Source of the DNA: J013 sp038521775
GTDB lineage: Bacteria; Pseudomonadota; Alphaproteobacteria; Rhodobacterales; Rhodobacteraceae
Reading direction: 5' to 3'
DNA length: 34,793 nt
Assembly: GCA_038521775.1 (NCBI GenBank)
Contig: JBCBKN010000001.1
Coordinates: 1-34,793 of the forward strand
The translations under genes were made by a program, and so were the position numbers. Positions 22,946 through 31,779 of the stretch are shown here, piece by piece; the first letter of the stretch is position 1; every line of letters starts with the position of its first letter. A model generated the notes under the pieces. That model did not search any database. It was given only the letters and a program-made list of their open reading frames with translations, and had not been told where the DNA came from.

Positions 22946-23743
22946 CTAGCCTTCCGGGGTGCAGAACGAGCGGTTGCTGTCGGAGAGGATGAAGTCGACA
23001 ACCAGCCCGACCATGGCATTGTCGGGATGCGCCTTGCCGACGCTGCGCGCCCGCTCGGCAAGCTGCCCGTCCGCCGCAAAGATCTCGCGATAGGCGCTGC
23101 GCAGGGTGTGGATCTCCTCGCGGCTGACCCCGCGTCGCTTGAGACCCACCAGGTTGAGGCCCTGAAGCTGGGCGCGGTCGCCAAAGGCCATGCCAAAGGG
23201 GATGACGTCCTTTTCCACGCCCGACACGCCCCCGACCATGGCGCCCTGCCCGATGCGGCAGAACTGGTGCACCGCTGACAGCCCGCCCAGCACGACATGG
23301 TCGCCCAGCTGCACATGCCCGCCCAGCGTGGCGTTGTTGGCCAGGATCACCCCGTCGCCGACCCGGCAATCATGCGCGACATGCACGCCCACCATAAAGA
23401 GGCCGCCATCGCCGATGCGGGTGACCCCGCCGCCCTGGTCGGTGCCGGTGTTCATGGTGACATGTTCGCGGATCATGTTGCGCGCGCCGATCACCAGCCG
23501 GGTCGGCTCGCCGCGATACTTCAGATCCTGCGGTTGCTGGCCGAGCGAGGCAAAGGGCCACACAATGGTGCCCGCGCCGATTTCGGTGAGCCCGTCGACC
23601 ACGACATGGGCCTTGAGCTCGACCCCCTCGCCCAGCCGGGCGCCTTCGCCCAGCACGCAATAGGGGCCGATCGTGCAGCCGGGGCCGATCTCGGCCTCTG
23701 CCGCGATCACGGCCGTGGGGTGGATCTGCGCCGGTTTGGCCAT
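22946..23743 (-). CDS. lpxA: UDP-N-acetylglucosamine acyltransferase LpxA
   Basis: Transfers 3-hydroxyacyl from acyl carrier protein to UDP-GlcNAc, the first step of lipid A synthesis. The 265-residue protein is a left-handed beta-helix built from hexapeptide repeats (for example IGPGCTIGPYCVLGEGARLG) with a helical C terminus. HVAHDC (121-126) includes the catalytic His124 by alignment with the E. coli enzyme, and IREHVTMNTGT is typical of LpxA. ATG at 23743 lies 2 bp after the fabZ stop. No lpxD is next to it, although lpxD sits in this cluster in many Gram-negative bacteria. Confidence 0.97.
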   Translation of the reverse strand: MAKPAQIHPTAVIAAEAEIGPGCTIGPYCVLGEGARLGEGVELKAHVVVDGLTEIGAGTIVWPFASLGQQPQDLKYRGEPTRLVIGARNMIREHVTMNTGTDQGGGVTRIGDGGLFMVGVHVAHDCRVGDGVILANNATLGGHVQLGDHVVLGGLSAVHQFCRIGQGAMVGGVSGVEKDVIPFGMAFGDRAQLQGLNLVGLKRRGVSREEIHTLRSAYREIFAADGQLAERARSVGKAHPDNAMVGLVVDFILSDSNRSFCTPEG

Positions 23744-23745
23744 GC

Positions 23746-24276
23746 TCAGCCCTTTTCACGCGCGTCTTCGGGGGTGATGATCATGGCGGAATACTCCGCC
23801 TCGGCCACCACGGCACCCTTGACCTTCGCCTCGCCCCAGAATTTCCAGATCTTGCCGCGGCCGCGCAGGATCTTCACATGCAGCTCGACCCGGTCGCCGG
23901 GCACCACCGTCTTGCGAAACCGGGCCTTGTCGAGCGTCATGAAATAGACCAGCAGCCCCTGGCCCGCGACGCCCAGCGTGTCGACGACCAGCACCGCCGA
24001 GGTCTGGGCCATGGCCTCGACCAAAAGCACGCCGGGCATCACCGGTTTGACCGGGAAATGCCCCTGAAAATGCGGCTCGTTGATGGTGACGTTCTTGATG
24101 CCCACCGCGCTTTCGCCCAGGCGGATATCCTCGACCGCATCGATCATCAGGAAGGGATAGCGGTGCGGGATCATCTCCATGATCCGCTCCAGATCCGCAT
24201 GCCCAGCCGCAGGGTTCACCGCCTGCTGTGCCGCGTCGTTTTCCTGATCCGGTCCGCTCGTATCCTCAGCCGTCAT
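23746..24276 (-). CDS. fabZ: 3-hydroxyacyl-[acyl-carrier-protein] dehydratase FabZ
   Basis: Dehydrates 3-hydroxyacyl-ACP in fatty acid elongation and competes with LpxA for the shared substrate. The frame is open upstream to 24555, but that part only mirrors the skp tail; ATG at 24276 with GGGGTGG just upstream gives 176 residues, somewhat longer than usual because of an acidic N-terminal extension (about residues 1-27). Hot-dog fold motifs: PHRYPFLMIDAV (37-48), NEPHFQGHFPVKPVMPG (66-82) with catalytic His73, and VLLVEAMAQ with Glu87. It sits between skp (55-bp gap) and lpxA (2-bp gap). Confidence 0.96.
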   Translation of the reverse strand: MTAEDTSGPDQENDAAQQAVNPAAGHADLERIMEMIPHRYPFLMIDAVEDIRLGESAVGIKNVTINEPHFQGHFPVKPVMPGVLLVEAMAQTSAVLVVDTLGVAGQGLLVYFMTLDKARFRKTVVPGDRVELHVKILRGRGKIWKFWGEAKVKGAVVAEAEYSAMIITPEDAREKG

Positions 24277-24331
24277 ACCACCACCCCAGCGTCTCGCCGT
24301 CGCGACGGTTTGGCCAAGGCGGCGCGTGGCG

Positions 24332-25063
24332 TCAAGGGCTGCGTTGCCCGGGGTCGGGCTCCGCCTGCGCTTCGGGCGGATCGGGGGGCGGATCGGGGGG
24401 CAGATCGGGGGGCAAATCGAGTTGCGGATCGGGCGGTTGCGGCCCGGGGTCGGGCGCGGGGTTTGTTTCGGGCGCGGGGTTGGCTTCGGGCATAGGATTG
24501 GCTTCGGGCGCCGGGTTACTTTTAGGCGTGGGGTTGGCCTGACGGTAAAGCTCATCCATCAGCGCGATCACATCGCCGGTGACATCGAGGCTGGGGTCGG
24601 CCAAGACGACGCTGCGCCCTTCCATCATCACGCTGGCGCCGAACCGCCGCATCACCTCGCGCAGAACCGGGCGCAGATTGTCGAGAAACCGCTGCCGGTT
24701 GGTCTCGAAACTGCGCTGCAGGGCAACGGCCTTTTCCTCCTGCGCCTCGCGCGCGGCGCGCACGCGCTGGTCGAACGCCTCGGCCAGGGGGGCAAATTCC
24801 GCGCGGGTGAGGGATTTTCGCTGTTCGGCGAGGGCGCGCTCTTCCTCGACCAGGGCCTGTTCGATCGCCCGACGTTCCTCCACCAGCCGCTCGGCCGTGG
24901 CCTGTTCCTCACGCCTCAGGGCCTGCCCGGCGAGCGATTCCTCAAAAAGCTGGTCCTGATAGACGATGATGATGGGCAGCGCATCCGCATCCTGGGCGCC
25001 GGCCGGCGCTGCCAGACAGCCCAAGAGCGCAAAAACGAGCCCCGCGAGAGCCCGCTGCGCCAC
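24332..25063 (-). CDS. skp: Skp/OmpH-family periplasmic chaperone with Pro-rich C-terminal tail
   Basis: Periplasmic holdase that accompanies unfolded outer-membrane proteins to the Bam complex. No ATG fits; I choose GTG at 25063, 8 bp after the bamA stop, giving a signal peptide (residues 1-24, ending AGA-Q) and 243 residues. Residues about 45-140 form the long charged helical hairpin expected of Skp, and the region to about 175 completes the body. Residues 176-243 are an added tail of NPAPEA-like and DLPPDPPPD repeats absent from typical Skp (about 160-200 residues). The tail is encoded by 18-bp and 12-bp tandem repeats. The start is inferred, and an alternative non-ATG start is possible. 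Confidence 0.88.
   Translation of the reverse strand: MAQRALAGLVFALLGCLAAPAGAQDADALPIIIVYQDQLFEESLAGQALRREEQATAERLVEERRAIEQALVEEERALAEQRKSLTRAEFAPLAEAFDQRVRAAREAQEEKAVALQRSFETNRQRFLDNLRPVLREVMRRFGASVMMEGRSVVLADPSLDVTGDVIALMDELYRQANPTPKSNPAPEANPMPEANPAPETNPAPDPGPQPPDPQLDLPPDLPPDPPPDPPEAQAEPDPGQRSP
24365..24538. repeat. Tandem repeats encoding the Skp Pro-rich tail
   Basis: Two adjoining repeat families lie in frame: units of 12 bp around GGGGGGCAGATC (about 24376-24420) and units of 18 bp around TTCGGGCGCGGGGTTGGC (about 24450-24538). Both encode Pro/Asp/Asn-rich residues. Confidence 0.75.
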
Positions 25064-25071
25064 CTGCCGGC

Positions 25072-27456
25072 TCAGAAGCGTGTGCCGGCGGTGAAGCGGA
25101 AGAACTCGCGGTCGTCGCCGGTTTCGGTCAGGATCGGATAGGCAAAGTTGATGCGGATCGGCCCGAAGGTGGAGTCCCAGAACAGGCTGAGCCCCACCGA
25201 GGCCCGCAGATTGGCCGAATCGTCGACCGTGAAGGTGGTTCCGTTCTGCACCACGGTTGTGTTGTCGAGGCTCCACAATGAGCCCACATCGGCAAAGACC
25301 CCGGCAAACACGCCGTATTCTTCGGGCAGGCCTACCGGGAAGCTGACCTGGAACCTGGCGACGGCATAGTAATTGCCGCCCAGAAAATCGTTCGCGCGCC
25401 GGATCTCGCCGTTCGGTCCAGGCGGAAAAAACGAGCTGTCGAGCGGGCCGAACCCGCCAAAGGCAAAGCCGCGGAAGGTGTCGCCGCCCAGAAAGAAGCG
25501 TTCGGTCACGGTGGTGTCATCGCCGAAGCTGACAATGGCCCCGCCTTCGATCTCGGCCGAGGCCACGACATCGCCGTCAAAGAAATTCGTCCAGGCCTTG
25601 GCGCTGGCCACGCTGCGCACATATTGCGCGTCGCCGCCGAGCCCGGCGATGTCTTGCCGGACCGAGAAGAGATAGCCGTTGCGGGTCTGGATCACGTCGT
25701 CGCGCAGATCATAGGTGTAGGTGTAGCCGATCGAGGAGGTCAGCCGCTCGCCCGCCTCGTTGTTGATGAAGGCCGAGGTCTGCTGGACGCTGGCCGGATC
25801 GCGGATGATCGGGCGGATTTCGTCCTGGCTGATGCGGTAGCGCAGCTCGAGCCGTCCGAACTGGCTGACCGGGAATTCGACCCGCGGCTGGAAGCCGATA
25901 TTGGTCTCATCGAAGGAGGATTCGTCGCTGCGATCGGTTTCGCGGTAGTAGACATCGAAGCCCGCGCCCAGATCGCGGTCGAGCAGCGCGGGTTCAAAGA
26001 AGGAGAACTGCACCGCCTGCCGCTCGCCGGCCAGCGTCACCTCGACCTTCACCTCCTGACCGCGGCCCAGGAAGTTGCGCTCTTCAACCACAAAGGTGCC
26101 GACCACGCCATCGGCCGAGGAAAACCCGACCCCCACGGCCAGCGAGCCGGTGAGCTTTTCGTCGACCTCGACCACCACGATGGCGCGGTCATCGGCCGAG
26201 CCTTCCTCGACCCGGACATCGGCGCGCGAGAAATAGTTCAGCGCCTGGATGCGCTGGCGGGCCCGGGCGATGGAGCGGCTGTTGAAGGCATCACCCTCGA
26301 CCAGGTCGAACTGCCGGCGGATCACCCGGTCGATGGTCGAGGTGTTGCCGCGGATGTCGATCCGCTCGACATAGACGCGCGGTCCCTCGATCAGCTCATA
26401 TTCAATGGAGATCGTGCGGGCCTCGTCATCCTTGTCGACCCGCGGGCGCACCTGCAGGAAGGCATAGCCTTGCTGGCCGGCCAGAAAGGTCATCGCATCG
26501 ATGGTGCGCTCGACCTCGCGCACATCGTAAAGCTCGCCCTCGACGGTGTCGATCAGCGGCTCGAACTCGGCCGGGTCGAGCCCCAGCGCCTGGCTGGTCA
26601 CAAAGGCCGGGCCATAGGTGTAGGGCTCGCCCTCCTCAATGGCAAAGGTCACGAAGAACCCGTCACGCTCAACCGCCAGCTCGGCGGTTGCCGAGAGCAC
26701 GGCGAAATCGACATAGCCGCGTTCGAGGTAATAGCGGCGCAAAAGCTGCTTATCGAGCTCCAGCCGGTCGGGGTCGTAATTGTCCGAGGAGAAGAGAAAG
26801 CTCAGCAGGCTGGCCTCGGAGGTGGCGATGGCGCGGCGCAGGCGGCGGTCCGAAAAGACCTCGTTGCCCACAAAGGTGATGCCTTCGATCTCGGTCACCC
26901 GGCCTTCGACAATCTCAAAGACCAGATCGACGCGGTTGTCGGGCTGTTCGATGATCACCGGCCGGACCTCGGCGCCATAGCGGCCCGAGCGGCGATAGGC
27001 CTCGATGACAAGCTGCGCGTCGGCCTCGGCCGAGCCGCGGGTGAAGATGCGGCGGGGCCGCGAGGTGATCACCGCGGTCAGCGCCTCATCATTGAGAACG
27101 TCGTTGCCCTCAAAATTGATGCGGTTGATCGTGGGGTTTTCCTCGACCGCGATGACCAGCCGGCCGCCGGGCCCCGGGGTGATGCGCACATCGCGAAAGA
27201 GGCCGGTGGCAAACACGTTGCGCGTGGCGAGGTTGAGATCTTCGGGCGTGGGCCGGCTGCCCGGTTCGATCGCGGCATAGAGCACGATGGTCTCGGCCGG
27301 AATGCGGCGATTGCCCTCGATCACAACGTCGGTAACGGTCACTGCGGTCTGGGCCGATACCGGGGCCGGTGCCAGCGCAAACCCTGCCAGCAGGCCTAGA
27401 ACCAGCGCGCCAAGACGCAAAGCCGCCGGCAACCCGCCGCCGATCCTGTTCCGCAT
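25072..27456 (-). CDS. bamA: Outer membrane protein assembly factor BamA
   Basis: Central pore of the Bam complex, which inserts beta-barrel proteins into the outer membrane; essential. I choose ATG at 27456 (794 residues, GAGGG about 7 nt upstream), which puts a signal peptide (about residues 1-35, ending VSA-Q) at the N terminus; the frame opens at 27519. Residues about 36-430 contain five POTRA-type repeats (VTDVVIEGNRRI, INRINFEGNDVLNDEAL, ITEIEGITFVGNEVFSDR-like segments). The rest is the Omp85 beta-barrel, with FFLGGDTFRGF and a C-terminal Phe (FTAGTRF) as expected for barrel recognition. skp follows after 8 bp. Confidence 0.97.
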   Translation of the reverse strand: MRNRIGGGLPAALRLGALVLGLLAGFALAPAPVSAQTAVTVTDVVIEGNRRIPAETIVLYAAIEPGSRPTPEDLNLATRNVFATGLFRDVRITPGPGGRLVIAVEENPTINRINFEGNDVLNDEALTAVITSRPRRIFTRGSAEADAQLVIEAYRRSGRYGAEVRPVIIEQPDNRVDLVFEIVEGRVTEIEGITFVGNEVFSDRRLRRAIATSEASLLSFLFSSDNYDPDRLELDKQLLRRYYLERGYVDFAVLSATAELAVERDGFFVTFAIEEGEPYTYGPAFVTSQALGLDPAEFEPLIDTVEGELYDVREVERTIDAMTFLAGQQGYAFLQVRPRVDKDDEARTISIEYELIEGPRVYVERIDIRGNTSTIDRVIRRQFDLVEGDAFNSRSIARARQRIQALNYFSRADVRVEEGSADDRAIVVVEVDEKLTGSLAVGVGFSSADGVVGTFVVEERNFLGRGQEVKVEVTLAGERQAVQFSFFEPALLDRDLGAGFDVYYRETDRSDESSFDETNIGFQPRVEFPVSQFGRLELRYRISQDEIRPIIRDPASVQQTSAFINNEAGERLTSSIGYTYTYDLRDDVIQTRNGYLFSVRQDIAGLGGDAQYVRSVASAKAWTNFFDGDVVASAEIEGGAIVSFGDDTTVTERFFLGGDTFRGFAFGGFGPLDSSFFPPGPNGEIRRANDFLGGNYYAVARFQVSFPVGLPEEYGVFAGVFADVGSLWSLDNTTVVQNGTTFTVDDSANLRASVGLSLFWDSTFGPIRINFAYPILTETGDDREFFRFTAGTRF

Positions 27457-27591
27457 GCCGTCACCCTCGTTCTTCGTTTCGCGACACATTCGCCGTGCCG
27501 GCCCTGATTTTCGTGCCATTCCCTGGCCTTCTGCCGCGTTGCCCGCCGCGCCGGCGCGTTGCCGGGTCCGCAGCGAGTGGTGCGCAGCGTG

Positions 27592-28932
27592 TCAGGCCAG
27601 ACCGAACAGCCTTAAGACATCATTATAGGTGGCAAAGAGCATGAGCAGAAGCACCATTGCAAGCCCGACGGCCGAGGCATATTCGACCCAGCGCTCGCCC
27701 GGCGGCTGGCCGCGCGCGGCTTCGATGCCGAGAAACACCAGATGCCCGCCATCCAGGATCGGGATCGGAAAGAGGTTCAAGAGCCCGATGGCCGAGGAGA
27801 TCAGCGCGATCAGCGTGATCAGACGGTCGATCCCCAGCTTGGCCATTTCGCCCGACAGATGCGCGATGCCGATCGGCCCCTGCAGGTTGGTCGCGCTGAC
27901 ATCGCCGCGGATGATGTGGACCAGCCCGCTGATCGAGTTGGTGATCACGTCCCAGGTGTCCGCCATCCCGATGCCGATGGCGGCGATCGGGCCGGGGCGT
28001 TCGACCAGCGCGCCGGCAATGTATTTCACGCCCACCCCGATCAGCACGCGCTTTTCAAACCCGCCTTCGCCATCGGGGATGTCGGTGATCTTGGGGGTCA
28101 GCATCGCCTCGCGCAGCTCGGTGCCGCGCTGGTAGGTCACGGCAAGCTCGGTGTCTTCGGAGGCAAGCACGATCTGGCGCAGCGCCTCAAAGCTGGGCAC
28201 CGGCGTCTCGTCGATGGTCAGGATCAGATCGCCATCCTCAAGCCCCGCGCGCCAGGCGGCCGAGAACGGCTGGACCGATCCGACAAGCGGCGGCAGCACA
28301 TAGGCGATCTCGGTCTCGATACGCTGGCCCTCGCGCTCCAGCACCACGGCCATCGGCCCGGGCGTCTCCATCTCATTGGCCCGGCCGTAAAGCTCGCTCA
28401 GCCGCGTGATCTCGACGCCGTTGACCGCGATCAGACGGTCGCCTTCGACCAGCCCGGTGGGATGGCCGGGATGTTCATAGACCTCGCCGACGATGGGATC
28501 GTCCTGCGCCTCGCCAAACCACAGGCCAAGCCCGGCAAAGACCAGGATCGAGAAGATGAAGTTGAAGACCGGGCCGGCGGCCACGGCCAGGGCGCGGCGC
28601 CAGACGGCCGCGCCGTGAAAGCTGCGCGCGCGCTTTTCGGGGTCCATCTTGGCCAGCGCGTCGGGGTCGGCCCGGCTGGCGCCATCGGCATCGCCCAGGA
28701 ACTTGACATAGCCGCCCAGGGGCAACAGCCCGATGCGCCAGCGTGTGCCGCGGCGGTCGACCCAGCCGAAAAGCTCGCGCCCAAAGCCGATGGAGAAGAC
28801 TTCGGCCTCGATCCCGCACCAGCGTCCGACCAGGTAATGGCCCATCTCGTGCACGAAGACCACGATGCCGAGGACCACGATGAACCACAGATAGATGAAG
28901 TTATCCGTCACAAAGGTGTAGGCGGTTTCCAT
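27592..28932 (-). CDS. rseP: Site-2 intramembrane metalloprotease RseP
   Basis: Cleaves anti-sigma factors and leftover signal peptides within the inner membrane. The 446-residue protein has the zinc motif HEMGH (28-32) in the first membrane helix, two PDZ domains in the periplasmic middle (about residues 125-290), and the C-terminal third zinc ligand in LNLFPIPILDGGH. ATG at 28932 lies 17 bp after the dxr stop. A 135-bp gap separates it from bamA; no clear promoter was seen there. Whether an RpoE/RseA-type partner exists is not visible in this window. Confidence 0.97.
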   Translation of the reverse strand: METAYTFVTDNFIYLWFIVVLGIVVFVHEMGHYLVGRWCGIEAEVFSIGFGRELFGWVDRRGTRWRIGLLPLGGYVKFLGDADGASRADPDALAKMDPEKRARSFHGAAVWRRALAVAAGPVFNFIFSILVFAGLGLWFGEAQDDPIVGEVYEHPGHPTGLVEGDRLIAVNGVEITRLSELYGRANEMETPGPMAVVLEREGQRIETEIAYVLPPLVGSVQPFSAAWRAGLEDGDLILTIDETPVPSFEALRQIVLASEDTELAVTYQRGTELREAMLTPKITDIPDGEGGFEKRVLIGVGVKYIAGALVERPGPIAAIGIGMADTWDVITNSISGLVHIIRGDVSATNLQGPIGIAHLSGEMAKLGIDRLITLIALISSAIGLLNLFPIPILDGGHLVFLGIEAARGQPPGERWVEYASAVGLAMVLLLMLFATYNDVLRLFGLA

Positions 28933-28949
28933 GCCCCAGTATCCTGTTC

Positions 28950-30125
28950 CTAGCGCGTGCGCGTTTCGTCAAGGCGCTGGTCGACGGCCCGTCGGGCCGC
29001 CAGATCTGCCTCGGTCACCCCTGCAAGCCCCACATCGAGACTTGTCTCCCCCGCCCAATGAGATAGCGCGTCGAGCGCCGCTTCCACAAGCTCGGCCATT
29101 TCCAGAAACCCGCAGCGGCGGTCAAGAAATGCGTCCAAAGCTTTCTCTTTTGCGCCATTGAGCACCGCGCCCATCAGCCCGCCCGCCTCCATTGCCTGGC
29201 GCGCCAGGCGCAGGGCGGGGAAGCGGTCGGGATCGGGCGGCTCGAAGCTCAGGCTGCCAAGCGCGGCCAGATCGAGCCGCGGCAGCGGCAATGCGCGCCG
29301 CGCGGGCCAGTTCAGCGCATAGCCGATGGGCCCGGCCATATCGGTGGGCCCCAGATGGGCAAGCTGGGCGCCATCGGCAAACTCGACCAGCGAATGCACG
29401 ATGGATTGCGGGTGTACCACGACATCGACCTGATCGGCGCGGAGGTCAAAGAGGGTCATCGCCTCCAGCATCTCCAGCCCCTTGTTGAACATCGAGGCGC
29501 TGTCGATGGAGATCTTGCGCCCCATCGACCAGTTGGGATGGGCGACGGCCTGTTCGACCGTCACCTCGGCCATGGCCGCCCGGTCCCAGCGGCGAAACGG
29601 CCCGCCCGAGGCGGTGAGGATGATGCGCGCGGGCCGCTCATGCCCGGCAAGTGCTTGAAAGATCGCCGAATGTTCGCTGTCGACCGGCAAAAGGGTGCCG
29701 CCTGCCTTGGCCATCGCGGCTTTGACCAGATCGCCGGCGCAGACCATGCTTTCCTTATTGGCCAGCGCGATGGTGCCGCCGGCCTGGGCGCTGGCAAGGG
29801 TGGGGGCAAGCCCGGCCACCCCGACGATTGCGCACATCGTCCAATCCGCCCCCCGGGCGGCGGCGTCGATCAGCGCCTGGGGCCCGGCACTGGCCCGGGT
29901 GTCGGTGCCGGCCAGCGCGTCGCGCAGATCCGCCAGATGCGCGGGGTCGGCGATCACCGCCTCCTCGGCGCGAAGCTGCCGGGCCATGTCGGCAAGGCCC
30001 GCGACATCGGATTGGGCGGTGAGGGCGGCGATGCGATAGGCCTCGGCCCCGCCCTGATGCGCGATCAGCGCGGCGGTCTGCCGACCCACCGACCCCGTCG
30101 CCCCGAAAATCGAGATGCTGCGCAT
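28950..30125 (-). CDS. dxr: 1-deoxy-D-xylulose 5-phosphate reductoisomerase
   Basis: Makes 2-C-methyl-D-erythritol 4-phosphate, committing carbon to isoprenoids through the MEP pathway. I choose ATG at 30125 (391 residues, MRSISIFGATGSVG), because AGGA lies 8 nt upstream; ATG 30131 would be only 2 nt from it. GATGSVG is the NADPH loop; LLPVDSEHSAIFQAL, ASGGPFR and HPNWSMGRKISIDSASM carry the metal and substrate residues. It follows cdsA closely (10-bp gap). Its product feeds undecaprenyl phosphate made by the neighbouring uppS. Confidence 0.97.
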   Translation of the reverse strand: MRSISIFGATGSVGRQTAALIAHQGGAEAYRIAALTAQSDVAGLADMARQLRAEEAVIADPAHLADLRDALAGTDTRASAGPQALIDAAARGADWTMCAIVGVAGLAPTLASAQAGGTIALANKESMVCAGDLVKAAMAKAGGTLLPVDSEHSAIFQALAGHERPARIILTASGGPFRRWDRAAMAEVTVEQAVAHPNWSMGRKISIDSASMFNKGLEMLEAMTLFDLRADQVDVVVHPQSIVHSLVEFADGAQLAHLGPTDMAGPIGYALNWPARRALPLPRLDLAALGSLSFEPPDPDRFPALRLARQAMEAGGLMGAVLNGAKEKALDAFLDRRCGFLEMAELVEAALDALSHWAGETSLDVGLAGVTEADLAARRAVDQRLDETRTR

Positions 30126-30135
30126 TGGCATGGTC

Positions 30136-30951
30136 CTACCAGATGAAGATCGATTTGCCCCGCCAGAATGTGAGCGCGGCACTCACGATTGCGGCAGCCA
30201 TCAGCGCGTCGAGCCGGTCGAGCACGCCGCCATGGCCGGGCAGAAGGCCCGAGCTGTCCTTGGCGCCGTAGCGGCGCTTGAAGGCGCTTTCGCCCAGATC
30301 GCCAAGCTGGGCGACAAAGGCGACCAGGGCCGAGACGGGGGCCACCTCATGCACGAAGGTGCCGGTGGTCAGCCGCGAGAACACCGCCCCGGTGAGGGCG
30401 GCCAGGGCCATGCCGGCCAGGCTGCCGGCCCAGGTTTTCTTGGGGCTGAGCGCTGGCCACAGCTTGGGCCCGCCGATCAGCCGGCCGCCGAAATAGCCGC
30501 CGACATCCGAGGCGATGACGGTCACAAACAGCCAGAGCACCGCCTCGAACCCGTATAGCGGATCGTCGCGCAGCCCCTCGACACAGCACATGGCGGCCCC
30601 GATCCAGGCATATCCGCCCAGCAGCGCGGGGTCGCGCCTGAGCCCCGTGGCCAGGGCAAGCCCGGCGCCCAGGGCCAGGACCAGCGCGCCATAGCGAAAG
30701 AGCACCGCCTCGGTCACCAGGACCGAGGCAAAGCCCGCGGCCATCAGGATCATAACGCCGGCGGCGATGGGGGTCTGGGTGATGCGCGCAAGCTCCCAGA
30801 TCATTGCGCCTGCGGCGAGGGCAAAGAGAAGTGCGGTCCAGACGCCGCCGGCCGCAACGGCGGCCAGTGTGACGGCGCCGAGCACGAGCCCGGTCAGCGT
30901 GCGGGTGAGAAGATCGTGGAAGCGGCCCGCCGGTGGGCGGTCTGAGCTCAC
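30136..30951 (-). CDS. cdsA: Phosphatidate cytidylyltransferase
   Basis: Forms CDP-diacylglycerol, the precursor of all membrane phospholipids. The start is placed at GTG 30951, overlapping the uppS stop (GTGA), giving 271 residues with about eight membrane helices. The family signature appears near the C terminus as SAFKRRYGAKDSSGLLPGHG, followed by GVLDRLD, with the preceding DVGGYFGGRLIGGPKL. The frame is open for 42 codons further upstream but that part only overlaps uppS. It lies between uppS and dxr in the envelope block. Confidence 0.95.
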   Translation of the reverse strand: MSSDRPPAGRFHDLLTRTLTGLVLGAVTLAAVAAGGVWTALLFALAAGAMIWELARITQTPIAAGVMILMAAGFASVLVTEAVLFRYGALVLALGAGLALATGLRRDPALLGGYAWIGAAMCCVEGLRDDPLYGFEAVLWLFVTVIASDVGGYFGGRLIGGPKLWPALSPKKTWAGSLAGMALAALTGAVFSRLTTGTFVHEVAPVSALVAFVAQLGDLGESAFKRRYGAKDSSGLLPGHGGVLDRLDALMAAAIVSAALTFWRGKSIFIW

Positions 30952-31661
30952 ACCGACACGGCGCCGAAGCGTCGTTCGCGGTCGGCAAATTCCGACAGCA
31001 CCCGGCCGAAATGCTCGGCGCTGAAATCCGGCCACAGCTCGGGCACAAAGGCAAATTCCGCATAGGCGCATTGCCACAGAAGGAAGTTTGAGATGCGGGT
31101 TTCGCCGGAGGTGCGGATCACCAGATCTGGATCGGGCAGCCCGTCGGTGTCGAGATGGCCTGCAAAGCAGGCCTCGGTCAGCGCATCCGGCGCGACCTCG
31201 CCCGCCGCGACCCGGGTGGCCAGGCCGCGCATGGCGCGGACCATCTCGTCGCGGCCGCCATAATTGATCGCAACGGTCAGGTGCAGCCGGTCATTGTCTT
31301 TGGTCTGCGCCTCGACCCCGGTCATCATCCGGGCCAGCGAGGGGGCAAGCCGGTCGCGCTGGCCGATAAAGCGCACCCGCACGCCGTTTTCGTTGAGCTC
31401 GGCGGTGTCCTTGCGCAGATAGCGGCGAAAGAGCGCCATCAGCCCGTTGACCTCTTCGGGCGGGCGGCGCCAGTTCTCGGTCGAGAACGCATAAAGGGTG
31501 AGGTAGCGCACGCCCAGATCGGGGCAGGCCTCGACCACGCGGCGCACCGCATCGGCGCCCGCACGATGCCCACGCAGGCGCGGCAACCCGCGCCGTGCCG
31601 CCCATCGCCCATTGCCATCCATAATGATGGCCACGTGAGACGCTGTCTGCCCGTCCCTCAT
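30948..31661 (-). CDS. uppS: Undecaprenyl diphosphate synthase (cis-prenyltransferase)
   Basis: Extends farnesyl diphosphate to the C55 lipid carrier for peptidoglycan and other glycans. I choose ATG at 31661 because GGAG lies 7 nt upstream and the protein then begins close to the HVAIIMDGNGRWA motif (Asp15), giving 237 residues; ATG 31727 is an in-frame alternative without a good ribosome site. Further motifs are LTLYAFSTENWRRP and DLVIRTSGETRISNFLLWQ near the C terminus. The gap to frr is 118 bp. The stop codon overlaps the cdsA GTG. Confidence 0.95.
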   Translation of the reverse strand: MRDGQTASHVAIIMDGNGRWAARRGLPRLRGHRAGADAVRRVVEACPDLGVRYLTLYAFSTENWRRPPEEVNGLMALFRRYLRKDTAELNENGVRVRFIGQRDRLAPSLARMMTGVEAQTKDNDRLHLTVAINYGGRDEMVRAMRGLATRVAAGEVAPDALTEACFAGHLDTDGLPDPDLVIRTSGETRISNFLLWQCAYAEFAFVPELWPDFSAEHFGRVLSEFADRERRFGAVSV

Positions 31662-31779
31662 AAAGGTCTCCGCCTGTCCCCCGGCAGACCCGCCGGGGGT
31701 CGAATGGTCTGCCTCACTTACAATCATCGCTGGCGCAGCTTTGCGGGCCGCTCTTGCGCGTGTCCCGACCAAATCTGCG

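Noticed and set aside
25624..27399. Long plus-strand open frame across bamA
   Set aside because: Antisense shadow of bamA lacking domains.
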